A stretch of 23,085 nt of DNA from Kiloniellaceae bacterium (GTDB lineage Bacteria > Pseudomonadota > Alphaproteobacteria > Kiloniellales > Kiloniellaceae), in NCBI GenBank assembly GCA_021776195.1, contig JAJFGK010000006.1:1-23085 (forward strand). Direction: 5' to 3'. Position 1 is the stretch's first letter, and the number at the start of each line of letters is the position of its first letter. The position numbers were made by a program, and so were the translations under genes. Shown piece after piece: positions 1-6,728 of the stretch. Below the pieces are notes generated by a model that was given only the letters and a program-made list of their open reading frames with translations, had not been told where the DNA came from and did no database searches.

Positions 1-56
1 AAGCAGCGGAACGCACCCCCATTGGGAGAGGGGGTTCGCCTAGGACCCACCGAAGG
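1..56. other. window edge, no gene seen
   Basis: I see no gene here. A short hairpin with a 6-bp stem (ACCCCC at 15-20 with GGGGGT at 30-35, 9-nt loop) is present. By symmetry with the intact repeat copy near 22.5 kb, the missing left arm of the repeat at 57-184 should fall here, but the sequence no longer resembles it. This stretch is therefore either unrelated DNA that replaced the arm or a heavily decayed arm. Confidence 0.3.
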
Positions 57-184
57 CCGGGTTCTTTTGCCTTCTGGCCGCGTTCCGCTCCTCGACCGAT
101 ACGCGTATCGCTCTTCGAAGCGCGCCTTGCCAGAAGACAAAATAATCCCGGTCAAATGCTTCCGTATGACAAAGAAAGGCTCTA
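57..184 (-). repeat. truncated copy of a TA-flanked palindromic element (MITE-like)
   Basis: This stretch matches the reverse complement of the element at 22434-22594. The core from about 57 to 160 differs at only about two positions, and the outer 22 bases are more diverged. It contains the same central 14-bp palindrome, CGATACGCGTATCG, at 97-110, flanked by CTTCTGGC and GCCAGAAG arms. Its right end reads GGCTC followed by TA (183-184), equivalent to the TA-GAGC terminus of the intact copy. The left arm is lost before about position 57. The two copies lie in opposite orientation about 22 kb apart. No transposase is present, so if mobile it would depend on one elsewhere; TA flanks are typical of IS630/Tc1/mariner-type targets. 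Confidence 0.8.
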
Positions 185-748
185 GAAGACCCGCTTGCGA
201 TAGAACATGGCCTCGCAGTGGCAGGCTTCCCGCCGCGCCGGGCATTTGAAAGCGCCGAGATCGCAGCGTTCCTTCCAAAAGGACGGCGCCTTGGTCCAGA
301 GGGAGAACCCCAGCTTTTCCATCCACCGATCGACGTGGGGCACGTTGGGACCGCGCTTGAAGGTCACGATCAGCTTGTCCGCGCCACGGCCGATAATGGT
401 GTCGTGGACCGCCTCCATCAGCTTGGTTCCGACCCCGCCGCTCTGATGGTCGGGATCGACCGCCACCGTCTGGATGACCCCGAGGACTCCCTTGGCATCG
501 GCGTCCGCCAATTCCTCTGGAATATCTTCGATTCGTCTCTCGACGAAGTCCTGCAGCTCACCGGCCGGCAGGAGGCGCCCGCGCACGAAGCCGATGACCG
601 AATCGTCGGGCTCGACAGCCACCAGGATCACGCGCTCCGGGTCATGCTGGATCAAGTTCGGCGATTCGAAGAAGCCGGCCCCCAGTACGCGCTCGGCAAG
701 GGCGATGATATCGCTTTGCCGGCCGGGCGAGTAGTCTTCGATATGCAT
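182..748 (-). CDS. GNAT-family N-acetyltransferase with C-terminal Cys cluster
   Basis: The 188-aa product has the GNAT fold signature: the acetyl-CoA-binding region reads QTVAVDPDHQSGGVGTKLM (a V-D-P-x-x-Q-x-x-G-V-G pattern), and RWMEKLGF is the usual late motif. Members of this superfamily move an acetyl group from acetyl-CoA to an amine; the substrate cannot be told here. The start at 748 is supported by GGGAGG about 7 nt upstream. The last 30 residues are unusual. C162, C169, C176 and C178 give a C-x6-C-x6-C-x-C arrangement that could bind a metal. The TAG stop lies on the junction with the palindromic repeat: TA is the repeat's flank and G is its first base. The gene diverges from the secreted protein at 1051. 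Confidence 0.85.
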   Translation of the reverse strand: MHIEDYSPGRQSDIIALAERVLGAGFFESPNLIQHDPERVILVAVEPDDSVIGFVRGRLLPAGELQDFVERRIEDIPEELADADAKGVLGVIQTVAVDPDHQSGGVGTKLMEAVHDTIIGRGADKLIVTFKRGPNVPHVDRWMEKLGFSLWTKAPSFWKERCDLGAFKCPARREACHCEAMFYRKRVF

Positions 749-1050
749 GAAAATCCCTCCCAGGGAGAGCGGCAGCGGTCATTCTAGGGGAGTAAAAGCG
801 ATTGGCCAACAGGCCAGTCGCGGCACGGCGGCCTTCCGCGAACCGACCGGCGCCATCCATTGCAGAACTGTAATCTCGCGGCAAGACGGGGGCAATTTCG
901 GCCCCCTAAGGTCCTGCTTCGAGCGCGGCGGGTGTCGCGACGCCCCAGAAACCTCCTCGGTACGGCAATCAAGGCGGCACGACAATCGAGGCAAACGCTC
1001 GCACCTGAAGATCCTCGTCCCGAATCTCAATGCAGAACGGAGTTGTAGCC
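749..1050. other. divergent intergenic region, no gene seen
   Basis: This 302-bp stretch lies between two divergently transcribed genes and should hold both promoters, but I cannot pick convincing boxes. It contains a 6-bp-stem hairpin, GGGGGC (888-893) with GCCCCC (901-906), of unknown role. A GGAG about 8 nt upstream of 1051 sets the start of the downstream gene. Confidence 0.4.
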
Positions 1051-1836
1051 ATGACGAATTCCCCCCTGAAGCTGTCTCCTGTCCTCCTGACCGCGGCATT
1101 CCTGGTCTCCCAATCGGTCGCCTCGGTGGTCTGGGCGGACGATGACGAAGAGGAGATCCCCTTCACCGTCGCCAACGTCCTGGTGCAATTGAACGACACC
1201 GACGGCGACTTGGGATTCCATGCCCGGATCGACGGCGAGGCCTGGAAGAAGCTGAAGATCGAAAACCCCAGGGAACGGACCCTGCTGAAGATTCGCAACA
1301 GCGGGTCCCTGCGACGCCAGGGCCTCACCGAGCTGGCCTTCGAGAGTGCCGAGCCGACCTTCGACGAGCTTTCGCCGGAAGCGTTCTTCGCGCGCTTCCC
1401 GGAGGGCGAGTACGAGATTTCGGGGGTCACGATCGATGGCGAGGAGATGGAGAGCACGGCCGTCTTCACCCACGTGATACCGGCGCCGCCGAAACTCGTC
1501 GCGCCGCTGCCGTCGGCGGACTGCGACCTGCCCGACACCCCTCCGGTCAACCCGGATGGCAGCGTGACCATTGACTGGGACCCGGTGTCGACTTCCCACC
1601 CGGAGATCGGCGCATCGGACCCCTTCATCGAGATCACCGGCTACGAGTTGACCGTCGAGCGCGAGGAACCGGCGCCCACGCTGGTCTTCGAGATCGCGCT
1701 GCCGGCGGCGGTCACCGCGTTCGATGTGCCCGCCTCCTTTATCGGACTGGGCACGACGTTCAAGTATCAGGTGCTGGTCGGCGAGGCGAGCGGCAACGAG
1801 ACCTCGTCCGAGAACTGCTTTGCGATCGCGAGCTGA
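1051..1836 (+). CDS. secreted protein with fibronectin-III-like C-terminal domain
   Basis: The product is 261 aa from the ATG at 1051, which has GGAG about 8 nt upstream; an in-frame ATG at 1030 lacks a good ribosome site. Residues 1-29 look like a Sec signal peptide (hydrophobic VLLTAAFLVS, cleavage after VWA), followed by an acidic DDDEEE stretch. Residues 36-140 form a domain I do not recognise. Residues 158-258 resemble a fibronectin-III or immunoglobulin-like beta sandwich: a DGSVTIDWDPV strand, ITGYELTVE, then TTFKYQVLV and NET near the end. C158 and C256 bracket this domain and could form a disulfide. The protein is probably periplasmic or extracellular. No enzymatic function can be assigned. 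Tandem hairpins follow it. Confidence 0.7.
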   Translation: MTNSPLKLSPVLLTAAFLVSQSVASVVWADDDEEEIPFTVANVLVQLNDTDGDLGFHARIDGEAWKKLKIENPRERTLLKIRNSGSLRRQGLTELAFESAEPTFDELSPEAFFARFPEGEYEISGVTIDGEEMESTAVFTHVIPAPPKLVAPLPSADCDLPDTPPVNPDGSVTIDWDPVSTSHPEIGASDPFIEITGYELTVEREEPAPTLVFEIALPAAVTAFDVPASFIGLGTTFKYQVLVGEASGNETSSENCFAIAS

Positions 1837-1854
1837 TCCCCCCTCCCCGATCGC

Positions 1855-1885
1855 CGCCCGGCCGGCGCCAGCGCCGTGCCGGGCG
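1855..1885 (+). terminator. hairpin downstream of the secreted protein gene
   Basis: CGCCCGGC pairs with GCCGGGCG, and inside it CGGCGC pairs with GCGCCG around a 2-base CA loop, with one bulged T. The stem is about 14 bp and begins 18 nt after the stop at 1836. No T-run follows on the plus strand, so it could be an RNA 3'-end stabiliser rather than an intrinsic terminator. Confidence 0.4.
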
Positions 1886-1899
1886 TGAGCGAAAATAAT

Positions 1900-1933
1900 G
1901 CCAGCGCCGAATCTCGACGGGTTCGGCGCTGGC
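1900..1933 (-). terminator. strong hairpin terminator of the DUF2852-like gene
   Basis: GCCAGCGCCGAA (1900-1911) pairs perfectly with TTCGGCGCTGGC (1922-1933), giving a 12-bp stem and a 10-nt loop. Read on the minus strand it begins 25 nt after the stop at 1959 and is followed at once by ATTATTTTC, a T-rich tract, so it best serves the minus-strand gene. It may also stop transcription coming from the convergent plus-strand gene. Confidence 0.65.
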
Positions 1934-1958
1934 TGCCTTTGGGAGGGTGTGAAGGGGA

Positions 1959-2378
1959 TTAGCCCTGAGGCTGGGGAGCCGGGCCTTCGGGATTGATGGG
2001 CCGGCTTCTGCGGTCGGCCATGAATTGATCGAACTCCGCCTTGTCCTTGGCCTGGCGCAGGCGCTCGAGGAACTCCACGAAGGCACCCTGCTCTTCTTCC
2101 AGGCGGCGCAGCGCCTCTTCGCGGTACTCGTCGAAGGCGGCATTGCCGCTCGTCGGGGGCTGGCGCTTGCCGCCGAACCAGCCGCCGCCCGACCCGTTGC
2201 GGGTCCGTTCGTTGTGCCAGCGGCCGGGGCCGCCCTTGTGTTTACATCCCATGCGTCCACTCCATAGCAAGAAAGCCAAGATGCCCAAACCGATGGGCCA
2301 CCAGAGAATGAAGCCAAGAACCATCAGGGCGATCCAGGCCGGTTTGCCGTAATCGTCCAATTTCGCTGCGAGTTCCAT
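1959..2378 (-). CDS. DUF2852-like small membrane protein
   Basis: The product is 139 aa. Residues 13-40 contain one long or two closely spaced hydrophobic segments rich in Trp, Leu and Ile (IALMVLGFILWWPIGLG then ILAFLLW). A short Gly-, Lys- and His-rich linker follows. Residues 80-125 form a charged, probably coiled-coil helix (EEALRRLEEEQ...FVEFLERLRQAKDKAEFDQFM). The layout fits the DUF2852 family of alphaproteobacterial inner-membrane proteins, whose function is unknown to me. The ATG at 2378 is preceded by GAGG. Upstream lie a TTGACA promoter and a 19-bp dyad overlapping the predicted transcription start. The tetR gene is just upstream on the same strand, so this gene is the obvious target of that regulator. 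A hairpin terminator follows. Confidence 0.75.
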   Translation of the reverse strand: MELAAKLDDYGKPAWIALMVLGFILWWPIGLGILAFLLWSGRMGCKHKGGPGRWHNERTRNGSGGGWFGGKRQPPTSGNAAFDEYREEALRRLEEEQGAFVEFLERLRQAKDKAEFDQFMADRRSRPINPEGPAPQPQG

Positions 2379-2387
2379 CACCGCCTC

Positions 2388-2406
2388 ATGTAAATGTTGT
2401 TTACAT
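2388..2406. promoter_or_regulatory. candidate TetR operator O1
   Basis: ATGTAAATGTTGTTTACAT is a perfect dyad with 7-bp arms and a 5-nt spacer. It sits 4-5 nt downstream of the -10 box (2411-2416) of the minus-strand promoter, so a bound repressor would cover the transcription start of the DUF2852-like gene. Its length and geometry suit a TetR dimer, and a degenerate twin of the same length lies before tetR. Confidence 0.6.
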
Positions 2407-2410
2407 TCAC

Positions 2411-2440
2411 TTATTTGGCCCGGGACCCCCTGTCTGTCAA
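2411..2440 (-). promoter_or_regulatory. sigma-70-type promoter of the DUF2852-like gene
   Basis: On the minus strand TTGACA (2435-2440) is a perfect -35 box, followed after 18 nt by AAATAA (2411-2416) as the -10 box. Transcription would start within the dyad at 2388-2406, giving a leader of about 25 nt before the ATG at 2378. Confidence 0.55.
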
Positions 2441-2497
2441 GGGTTCGGCATGCAATTTGATGAAAAAATCGACTGGCGCCGCTCGGATCGAACCGGC

Positions 2498-3145
2498 TTA
2501 CCGCCCCGGCCCGCCGCTCGGGTCCCCGAGGCCAAGCCCACGCAGATAGACGAGCAGGCCGGCCTCGAGCAGTTGCTCGGGCGACATCGGCAGCTTGCGG
2601 CGTCCGGCATCGCCGCGGGCAAAGAGCGAGGCGATGCCATGGGAAAGGGCCCAGATATGAAGGCTCACCATCCCGGCCGGCGGCCGCTCGGGCAGCGTGG
2701 CGCAGACCGCCTCGGCGGCCTGGCGCAGGACGGCGAAGGCCTTGTCGGCGGCCAATCGCAGATCGGGATCGGAATCGGGGGCGACCTGCGCCTCGAACAT
2801 CGCGGTGTAGTAGGCTGGCTCCTTGCCGGCGAATTCGAGGTAGGCCCGGCCGAGGTTTTCCATCGCGCCGATGGGCTCGGGCCGGCCCTCGTCCCAGGCC
2901 TTGGTCAGGGCCGCGGCGAAGAGCTCGAAGCCGCGCCGGGCGACGTCGGCCATCAGTTCGTCGCGGTCGCGAAAATGCCGGTAGGGGGCCGCCGGACTGA
3001 CCCCGGCCCAGCGCGCGGCATCGGCGAAGGTGAAGCCGGCCGGGCCCTTCTCGCCGATCAGATCGAGGGCTGCCGCGATCAAGGTTTCGCGTAGGTTGCC
3101 GTGGTGATAGCCGCGCCGCTCGCGGTCCTTCTTGGTCCAACTCAT
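2498..3145 (-). CDS. TetR/AcrR-family repressor with WHG-type C-terminal domain
   Basis: The product is 215 aa, usual for TetR. Residues 15-62 form the DNA-binding domain, with the helix-turn-helix at about 38-57 (FTFADAARWAGVSPAAPYRHF, split here as FTFADAARWAG and VSPAAPYRHF) and the typical YRHF motif. The C-terminal domain has IWALSHGIASL at 165-174, the W-x-x-x-HG pattern of the WHG TetR subgroup. Ligands of this subgroup are diverse and cannot be predicted. I chose the ATG at 3145 because the conserved region begins there. Longer in-frame extensions have no ribosome site either, and the mRNA may be leaderless. A 19-bp imperfect dyad covers the start codon, suggesting autoregulation. The DUF2852-like gene follows on the same strand behind a matching dyad. 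Confidence 0.85.
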   Translation of the reverse strand: MSWTKKDRERRGYHHGNLRETLIAAALDLIGEKGPAGFTFADAARWAGVSPAAPYRHFRDRDELMADVARRGFELFAAALTKAWDEGRPEPIGAMENLGRAYLEFAGKEPAYYTAMFEAQVAPDSDPDLRLAADKAFAVLRQAAEAVCATLPERPPAGMVSLHIWALSHGIASLFARGDAGRRKLPMSPEQLLEAGLLVYLRGLGLGDPSGGPGR

Positions 3146-3162
3146 GTGAAGGGCTATTACAT
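3144..3162. promoter_or_regulatory. candidate TetR operator O2 over the tetR start
   Basis: ATGTGAAGGGCTATTACAT has the same 19-bp length and 5-nt spacer as O1, and its outer arms ATGT and ACAT are identical to those of O1; the inner arm bases are less symmetrical. It covers the tetR start codon and a possible -10 box (TGTAAT on the minus strand). This is what an autorepressed, leaderless tetR would look like. Confidence 0.4.
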
Positions 3163-3238
3163 CATTCGTCGGCCCGCGCACAGAGTTAATCCAAGCGGCG
3201 TTTTCGGACCCATCCGCCGCGGCGGCGCCTGTGCCGGA

Positions 3239-3267
3239 TTGACATCGCGCCACGCCGGCTGACCAAT
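3239..3267 (+). promoter_or_regulatory. promoter of the second GNAT gene
   Basis: TTGACA (3239-3244) is a perfect -35 box, followed after 17 nt by ACCAAT (3262-3267), a weak -10 box. The spacing puts transcription start at or next to the ATG at 3274, where no Shine-Dalgarno sequence is seen. Confidence 0.4.
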
Positions 3268-3273
3268 GCACCG

Positions 3274-3792
3274 ATGGCGCCCCATCCGACAGATCGATAC
3301 TCGCTTCGCGTGGCGGAACCCGCAGATGCGCCGGCGGTGAGCGCCCTGCTCGAGGCTTCCTATTCTCTATTGCTGGCCCCGGCTTATGATCCGGCCGCGA
3401 TGCAAACCGCGCTGCCGGTCATGACCCGGGCCAACCTCACCCTGCTCGGCTCGGGCCGCTTTCATCTGGCGGTGGCCGAGGAGGGCTCGCTGGCCGGCTG
3501 TGGCGGCTGGAGCGCCGAGCGGCCGGGCAGCGGCGAAATCGAGACCGGTCTGGGTCACGTTCGCCACTTCGCGGTCCATCCCGACTGGCTTCGCCGCGGG
3601 GTGGGACGGGCTCTCTTGGCCGTTTGCGAGCGGGAAGCGCGGGCCGCCGGCCTGACTGAACTGCAGTGCTTTGCCAGCCTGAACGCCGAAGCCTTCTACG
3701 GTGCCCTTGGCTTCGTTCCGCTGCGGCGCCATGACCTCGCCATGGGACCCGGCACCACGCTGCCCAGCATCGTGATGCGTCGCGCGTTCTAG
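3274..3792 (+). CDS. GNAT-family N-acetyltransferase
   Basis: The product is 172 aa. The acetyl-CoA site is clear at about residues 92-116: HVRHFAVHPDWLRRGVGRALL carries the V-H-P-x-x-x-x-x-G-V-G-R pattern. NAEAFYGALGFVPL near residue 145 is the usual GNAT C-terminal motif. It should acetylate an amine on a small molecule or protein that cannot be identified here. It is divergent from tetR and may be a co-regulated neighbour, though the operator-like dyad lies nearer tetR. Its last codon region overlaps the end of the convergent ThDP enzyme gene: the palindrome CTAG at 3789-3792 supplies the stop codon of both genes. Confidence 0.85.
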   Translation: MAPHPTDRYSLRVAEPADAPAVSALLEASYSLLLAPAYDPAAMQTALPVMTRANLTLLGSGRFHLAVAEEGSLAGCGGWSAERPGSGEIETGLGHVRHFAVHPDWLRRGVGRALLAVCEREARAAGLTELQCFASLNAEAFYGALGFVPLRRHDLAMGPGTTLPSIVMRRAF

Positions 3793-5399
3793 AACCGTCC
3801 GTCGTAGCTGCGCGGCGGAATGCGCGCGGCGATCAGGGTGAAGGTCTCGCTGGCCAGGGCGCGCCGCACCGCGGCCTCGAGGCTGTCGCGGTCGTCGGCC
3901 CAGCAGCCCGCGCCACCCAGGGCCGTGGCCAGGCCAGGGAAGTCGGTGGCGCCGAAGTCGACCCCCAGATTCGGCTGATTGCCGCGGCGCTGCTTCAGCT
4001 CGATCAAGGCCAGGGAGCTGTCGACGAAGACCACCACCGGCAGCGCCTGCTTCAGGTCCCGCAGGGTCGTCAACTCGCCCAGGGTCATCTCCAGGCCGGC
4101 ATCGCCGGTGAAGGCGACCACGGTGCGCTCGGGCGCCGCCAGCTTGGCACCCATGGCCAAGGGTAGCGCGCAGCCCATGGTGCAGAGCCCGGAGGACTGC
4201 AGCAGGCCGCGCGGCTGACGGCAACGCCAGAGCTGCGACAGCAAGATCCGGTGGGCCCCGCTGTCGACCGTGGCAATGGCGTCGGCCGGCAGCAGCGCCT
4301 CGACCGTGTCGACGATCGCCGCCGGGCCCCAAGCCTCATCCCGGGGAAATGCGCCGGCAAGCTCGGCGCGCGCCCGCGCGGGATTGCGCTCGGGCCAGGT
4401 CTCGCGCGGTCCGCCACCGGCCTCCAGGGCCGCGAGGCCCGCCGCGATGTCGCCGGCCAGAAGATCGCTCGCCTGATGCATGCCGTGCAGCAGAGGATCC
4501 GTGGTGAATTCGATCACGCGCTGGCTCGCCGGGTCCCAGGGGTGCTTCCAGCCATGGCGCATCTCGATCGGGTCATAGCCGATCAGCAACAGCAGGTCGG
4601 CCTCGCCCAGCAGCGGCAGCAGGGTCTGGTCGGCCAACGGCGAGAGGCCGGCGCCGCCGAGCGAGAGCGGGTCGTGTTCGTCCAGCACGCCCTTGGCCTT
4701 GTAGGTTGCCACGGCGGGGATGGCATGGCGCTTCAGGAAGCCGGCGACGGCCGCCGAGGCGTCTTGATGCAGGATCTCCATGCCGAGCAGCGCCAGGGGT
4801 TTGCGGGCGGCGCGAAAGGCCGCCGCCAACTCGTCCAGGGCCGACCCGGCAACCGCGGCCGTCGGCAGGACACGGGGCGGGCGCACCGGACGGGCCGACG
4901 GTTCTTCGCTGTCGGCCAGATCGACCGGCAGGTCGATGTGGACCGGGCCCGGCCGTCCTTCGGTCGCCAGACGCACGGCCTTTTCCACCTGGGTCGCGAC
5001 GGCGCCCGGCACCAGGCTGATGCTGGCCTTGGTGATCGGGGCCAGCACGGCACAGTGGTCGAAGACCTGGTGGGTGTAGCTCGCGGAGTCGGCGGCATCG
5101 ACACAGCCGGTGATGACCACCAGCGGCACCCGGTCCTGTTCGGCGTTGGCGATCACATTGACCGCGTTGGCCAGGCCGGGCCCGATCGTGGCCACCAGAA
5201 TGGCCGGCCGGCCGGTCGCCTGGTAGACGCCCTCGGCCATGAAGCCGGCGGCATTCTCGTGCTTTGTGAGAGTGAAGGAAACACCGGCGGCATCGAGCGC
5301 GCGCATCACCGAGAGCACCTCGCCACCGGGAATGCCAAAGGCCTTTTCGCAGCCGGCCGCGGCCAGGGCCTCGGCCAGGATCGTGGCGCTGGTCGGCAT
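3789..5399 (-). CDS. thiamine-diphosphate-dependent enzyme of the acetolactate synthase superfamily
   Basis: The 536-aa product has the three-domain layout of this superfamily (COG0028). Residues 1-165 form the PYR domain, with the catalytic Glu at E48 in KHENAAGFMAEG and TIGPGLANAV at 71-80. The middle domain spans about 185-330. The C-terminal PP domain has GDAGLEM at 432-438. These enzymes decarboxylate or ligate 2-oxo acids through a ThDP carbanion; substrates range from pyruvate to sulfoacetaldehyde and oxalyl-CoA. The Mg/ThDP motif is odd: GDG is GDA, and the following NN pair is D460-S461 in VFVDSSLALI. The start at 5399 overlaps the TGA of the upstream flavoprotein gene by one base (TGATG), so the two are translationally coupled. 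The same reading frame stays open upstream through the neighbouring gene, but only this start fits the family. The substrate is unknown; given its partner, a sulfur-containing acid is possible. Confidence 0.8.
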   Translation of the reverse strand: MPTSATILAEALAAAGCEKAFGIPGGEVLSVMRALDAAGVSFTLTKHENAAGFMAEGVYQATGRPAILVATIGPGLANAVNVIANAEQDRVPLVVITGCVDAADSASYTHQVFDHCAVLAPITKASISLVPGAVATQVEKAVRLATEGRPGPVHIDLPVDLADSEEPSARPVRPPRVLPTAAVAGSALDELAAAFRAARKPLALLGMEILHQDASAAVAGFLKRHAIPAVATYKAKGVLDEHDPLSLGGAGLSPLADQTLLPLLGEADLLLLIGYDPIEMRHGWKHPWDPASQRVIEFTTDPLLHGMHQASDLLAGDIAAGLAALEAGGGPRETWPERNPARARAELAGAFPRDEAWGPAAIVDTVEALLPADAIATVDSGAHRILLSQLWRCRQPRGLLQSSGLCTMGCALPLAMGAKLAAPERTVVAFTGDAGLEMTLGELTTLRDLKQALPVVVFVDSSLALIELKQRRGNQPNLGVDFGATDFPGLATALGGAGCWADDRDSLEAAVRRALASETFTLIAARIPPRSYDGRF

Positions 5400-6625
5400 C
5401 AGGCACTGCCCTCGGATCCGAAGCGGGCGCGCTCCAGGTTGAGGTAGCCGTCCCGGGTCTGGGGCAGTTTCCGCTCCAGGATCCGGCCGGCGATCATGGT
5501 GCGCAGGATCTGCGCCGTGCCGCCGCCGATGGTGAACATGCGCGCGTCGCGCACCATGCGCTCCATGGGATTGTCGCGCGAGTAACCCGCCGCGCCGTAG
5601 CATTGCAGGGCATCGTTGGTGACCTTGATGGCCGCCTCGGAGGCGAAGACCTTGGCCTGGGCGGCGGTGGTGGCGTCGGGAAAGCCATCGCCGGAGTCGG
5701 CCGCCTTGTGGATCAGGGCGCGGGCCGCCTCGACCTGGATCGCCATGTCGGCCAGCATCCACTGCAGGCCCTGGAACTCGCAGATCGGCCGGCCGAACTG
5801 CTCGCGCGACTGGCTGAAGGCGAGCGCCTTTTCGTAGGCCCCGGCGGCCAGCCCCAAGGCCACCGTGGCGGCGCCGACGCGCTGGCCGTTGTAGGCGTTC
5901 ATCAAGGCGGCAAAGCCGCGCCCCAGGCCCTGGGGCGGGCGCAACAGCATCGCCTCGTCGACCTCCAGGTCGTCGAACAGGACCTCGCATTCCGGAATGC
6001 CGCGCAGCCCCATGGTGGGTTCGCGCTTGCCGATTGTCAGACCGGCCGGAGTCCCGCCGTCCGGGTCCCGCAACACCAGGAAGCCGCCAATTCCCTGTTC
6101 GACCCCCTCGTCGAACACCCGGGCGAAGATTAGGTGTAGGCGCGAGACGCCGCCACCGGTGATCCAATGCTTCTTGCCGTTGATCACATAGCGGTCGCCG
6201 CTCCGGTCGGCCCGGGTGGTCATTTCGGTGGCCGCCGATCCGGCCTCGGGCTCGGTGATGCAGATCGCCGGCTTGTCGCCGCTCAAGACCGCCGCCGCGG
6301 CGAGCTTTTTCTGCGCTTCGCCGCCGTAGGCCATGACGGCACTGATCGCGCCCATGTTGGTCTCCACGGCAATGCGCCCGGTGACGCCGCAGACCTTGGC
6401 CATCTCCTCGATCACCAGGCAGGCCTCGAGATAGCCCAGGCCCGGTCCGCCGAACGCGCGCGGGATGGTCAGGCCGACGAAGCCGGCCTCGGTCAGGGCC
6501 GTCACATTGTCCCAGGGGTAGGCTTCGCTGCGGTCGACCTCGGCGGCGCGCGGCGCGATAACCTCCTCGGCAAGGGCGCGGGCGCGGGCCTGCAGGTCGA
6601 GCTGGGCGGCGGTCAGGCTGGACAT
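5399..6625 (-). CDS. acyl-CoA-dehydrogenase-fold flavoprotein, probable 3-sulfinopropionyl-CoA desulfinase
   Basis: The 408-aa product has the full acyl-CoA dehydrogenase fold: an N-terminal helical domain, the FAD/substrate loop ICITEPEAGS at 121-130, WITGG at 154-158, and the C-terminal motif ERMVRDARMFTIGGGTAQI at 355-373. True dehydrogenases need a Glu or Asp base at one of two places. Here the first (isovaleryl-CoA dehydrogenase type) is Q248 and the second (medium-chain type, YEGT) is G368 in IGGGT. The 3-sulfinopropionyl-CoA desulfinase of Advenella mimigardefordensis, as I recall it, has Gln246 and Gly366 at these positions and an essential Arg84; this protein has R84 in VTGRIAVE. That enzyme releases sulfite from 3-sulfinopropionyl-CoA and leaves propionyl-CoA. 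I therefore infer a desulfinase, with an atypical acyl-CoA dehydrogenase as the alternative. A Shine-Dalgarno sequence AAAGGGGA precedes the start. The gene is first in an operon, divergent from lysR. Confidence 0.75.
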   Translation of the reverse strand: MSSLTAAQLDLQARARALAEEVIAPRAAEVDRSEAYPWDNVTALTEAGFVGLTIPRAFGGPGLGYLEACLVIEEMAKVCGVTGRIAVETNMGAISAVMAYGGEAQKKLAAAAVLSGDKPAICITEPEAGSAATEMTTRADRSGDRYVINGKKHWITGGGVSRLHLIFARVFDEGVEQGIGGFLVLRDPDGGTPAGLTIGKREPTMGLRGIPECEVLFDDLEVDEAMLLRPPQGLGRGFAALMNAYNGQRVGAATVALGLAAGAYEKALAFSQSREQFGRPICEFQGLQWMLADMAIQVEAARALIHKAADSGDGFPDATTAAQAKVFASEAAIKVTNDALQCYGAAGYSRDNPMERMVRDARMFTIGGGTAQILRTMIAGRILERKLPQTRDGYLNLERARFGSEGSA

Positions 6626-6684
6626 GGCGTCGAATTCCCCTTTCTGGGGCCGGGAATCTAGAGCGAATTTGAGTAGGCAGTGTC

Positions 6685-6713
6685 ATGATGCGAGGGACGG
6701 TAACTTAAATCAA
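6685..6713 (-). promoter_or_regulatory. candidate promoter of the flavoprotein-ThDP operon
   Basis: On the minus strand TTGATT (6708-6713) and CATCAT (6685-6690) are separated by 17 nt, an acceptable sigma-70 pair. The -35 box lies on one arm of the dyad at 6709-6728, where a LysR protein would be expected to act. Confidence 0.35.
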
Positions 6714-6728
6714 ACGAATAATATTGAT
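6709..6728. promoter_or_regulatory. candidate LysR-type binding dyad
   Basis: ATCAAACGAATAATATTGAT has 5-bp inverted arms (ATCAA and TTGAT) around an AT-rich centre. It lies between the divergent flavoprotein and lysR genes, overlapping the predicted -35 boxes of both promoters. That is the usual position for a LysR autoregulatory and activation site. Confidence 0.5.

Noticed and set aside
22..249. 75-codon frame across the left repeat, sharing a peptide with a frame over the right copy
   Set aside because: The shared peptide results from the repeat's DNA identity. The element is palindromic, has no ribosome site, and neither frame looks coding.
888..906. Hairpin in the 749-1050 region as a terminator
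   Set aside because: Both flanking genes point away from it, and no T-run follows on either strand.
6656..6676. TCTAGAGC start resembling an end of the palindromic element
   Set aside because: Only TAGAGC matches. The next bases differ from the terminal repeat, and no partner end or central palindrome is nearby.
5400..6686. Extension of the ThDP enzyme frame upstream to give a 965-aa protein
   Set aside because: The added part is an Arg/Gly/Pro-rich shadow of the flavoprotein gene in another frame. The ThDP domain begins properly at 5399.
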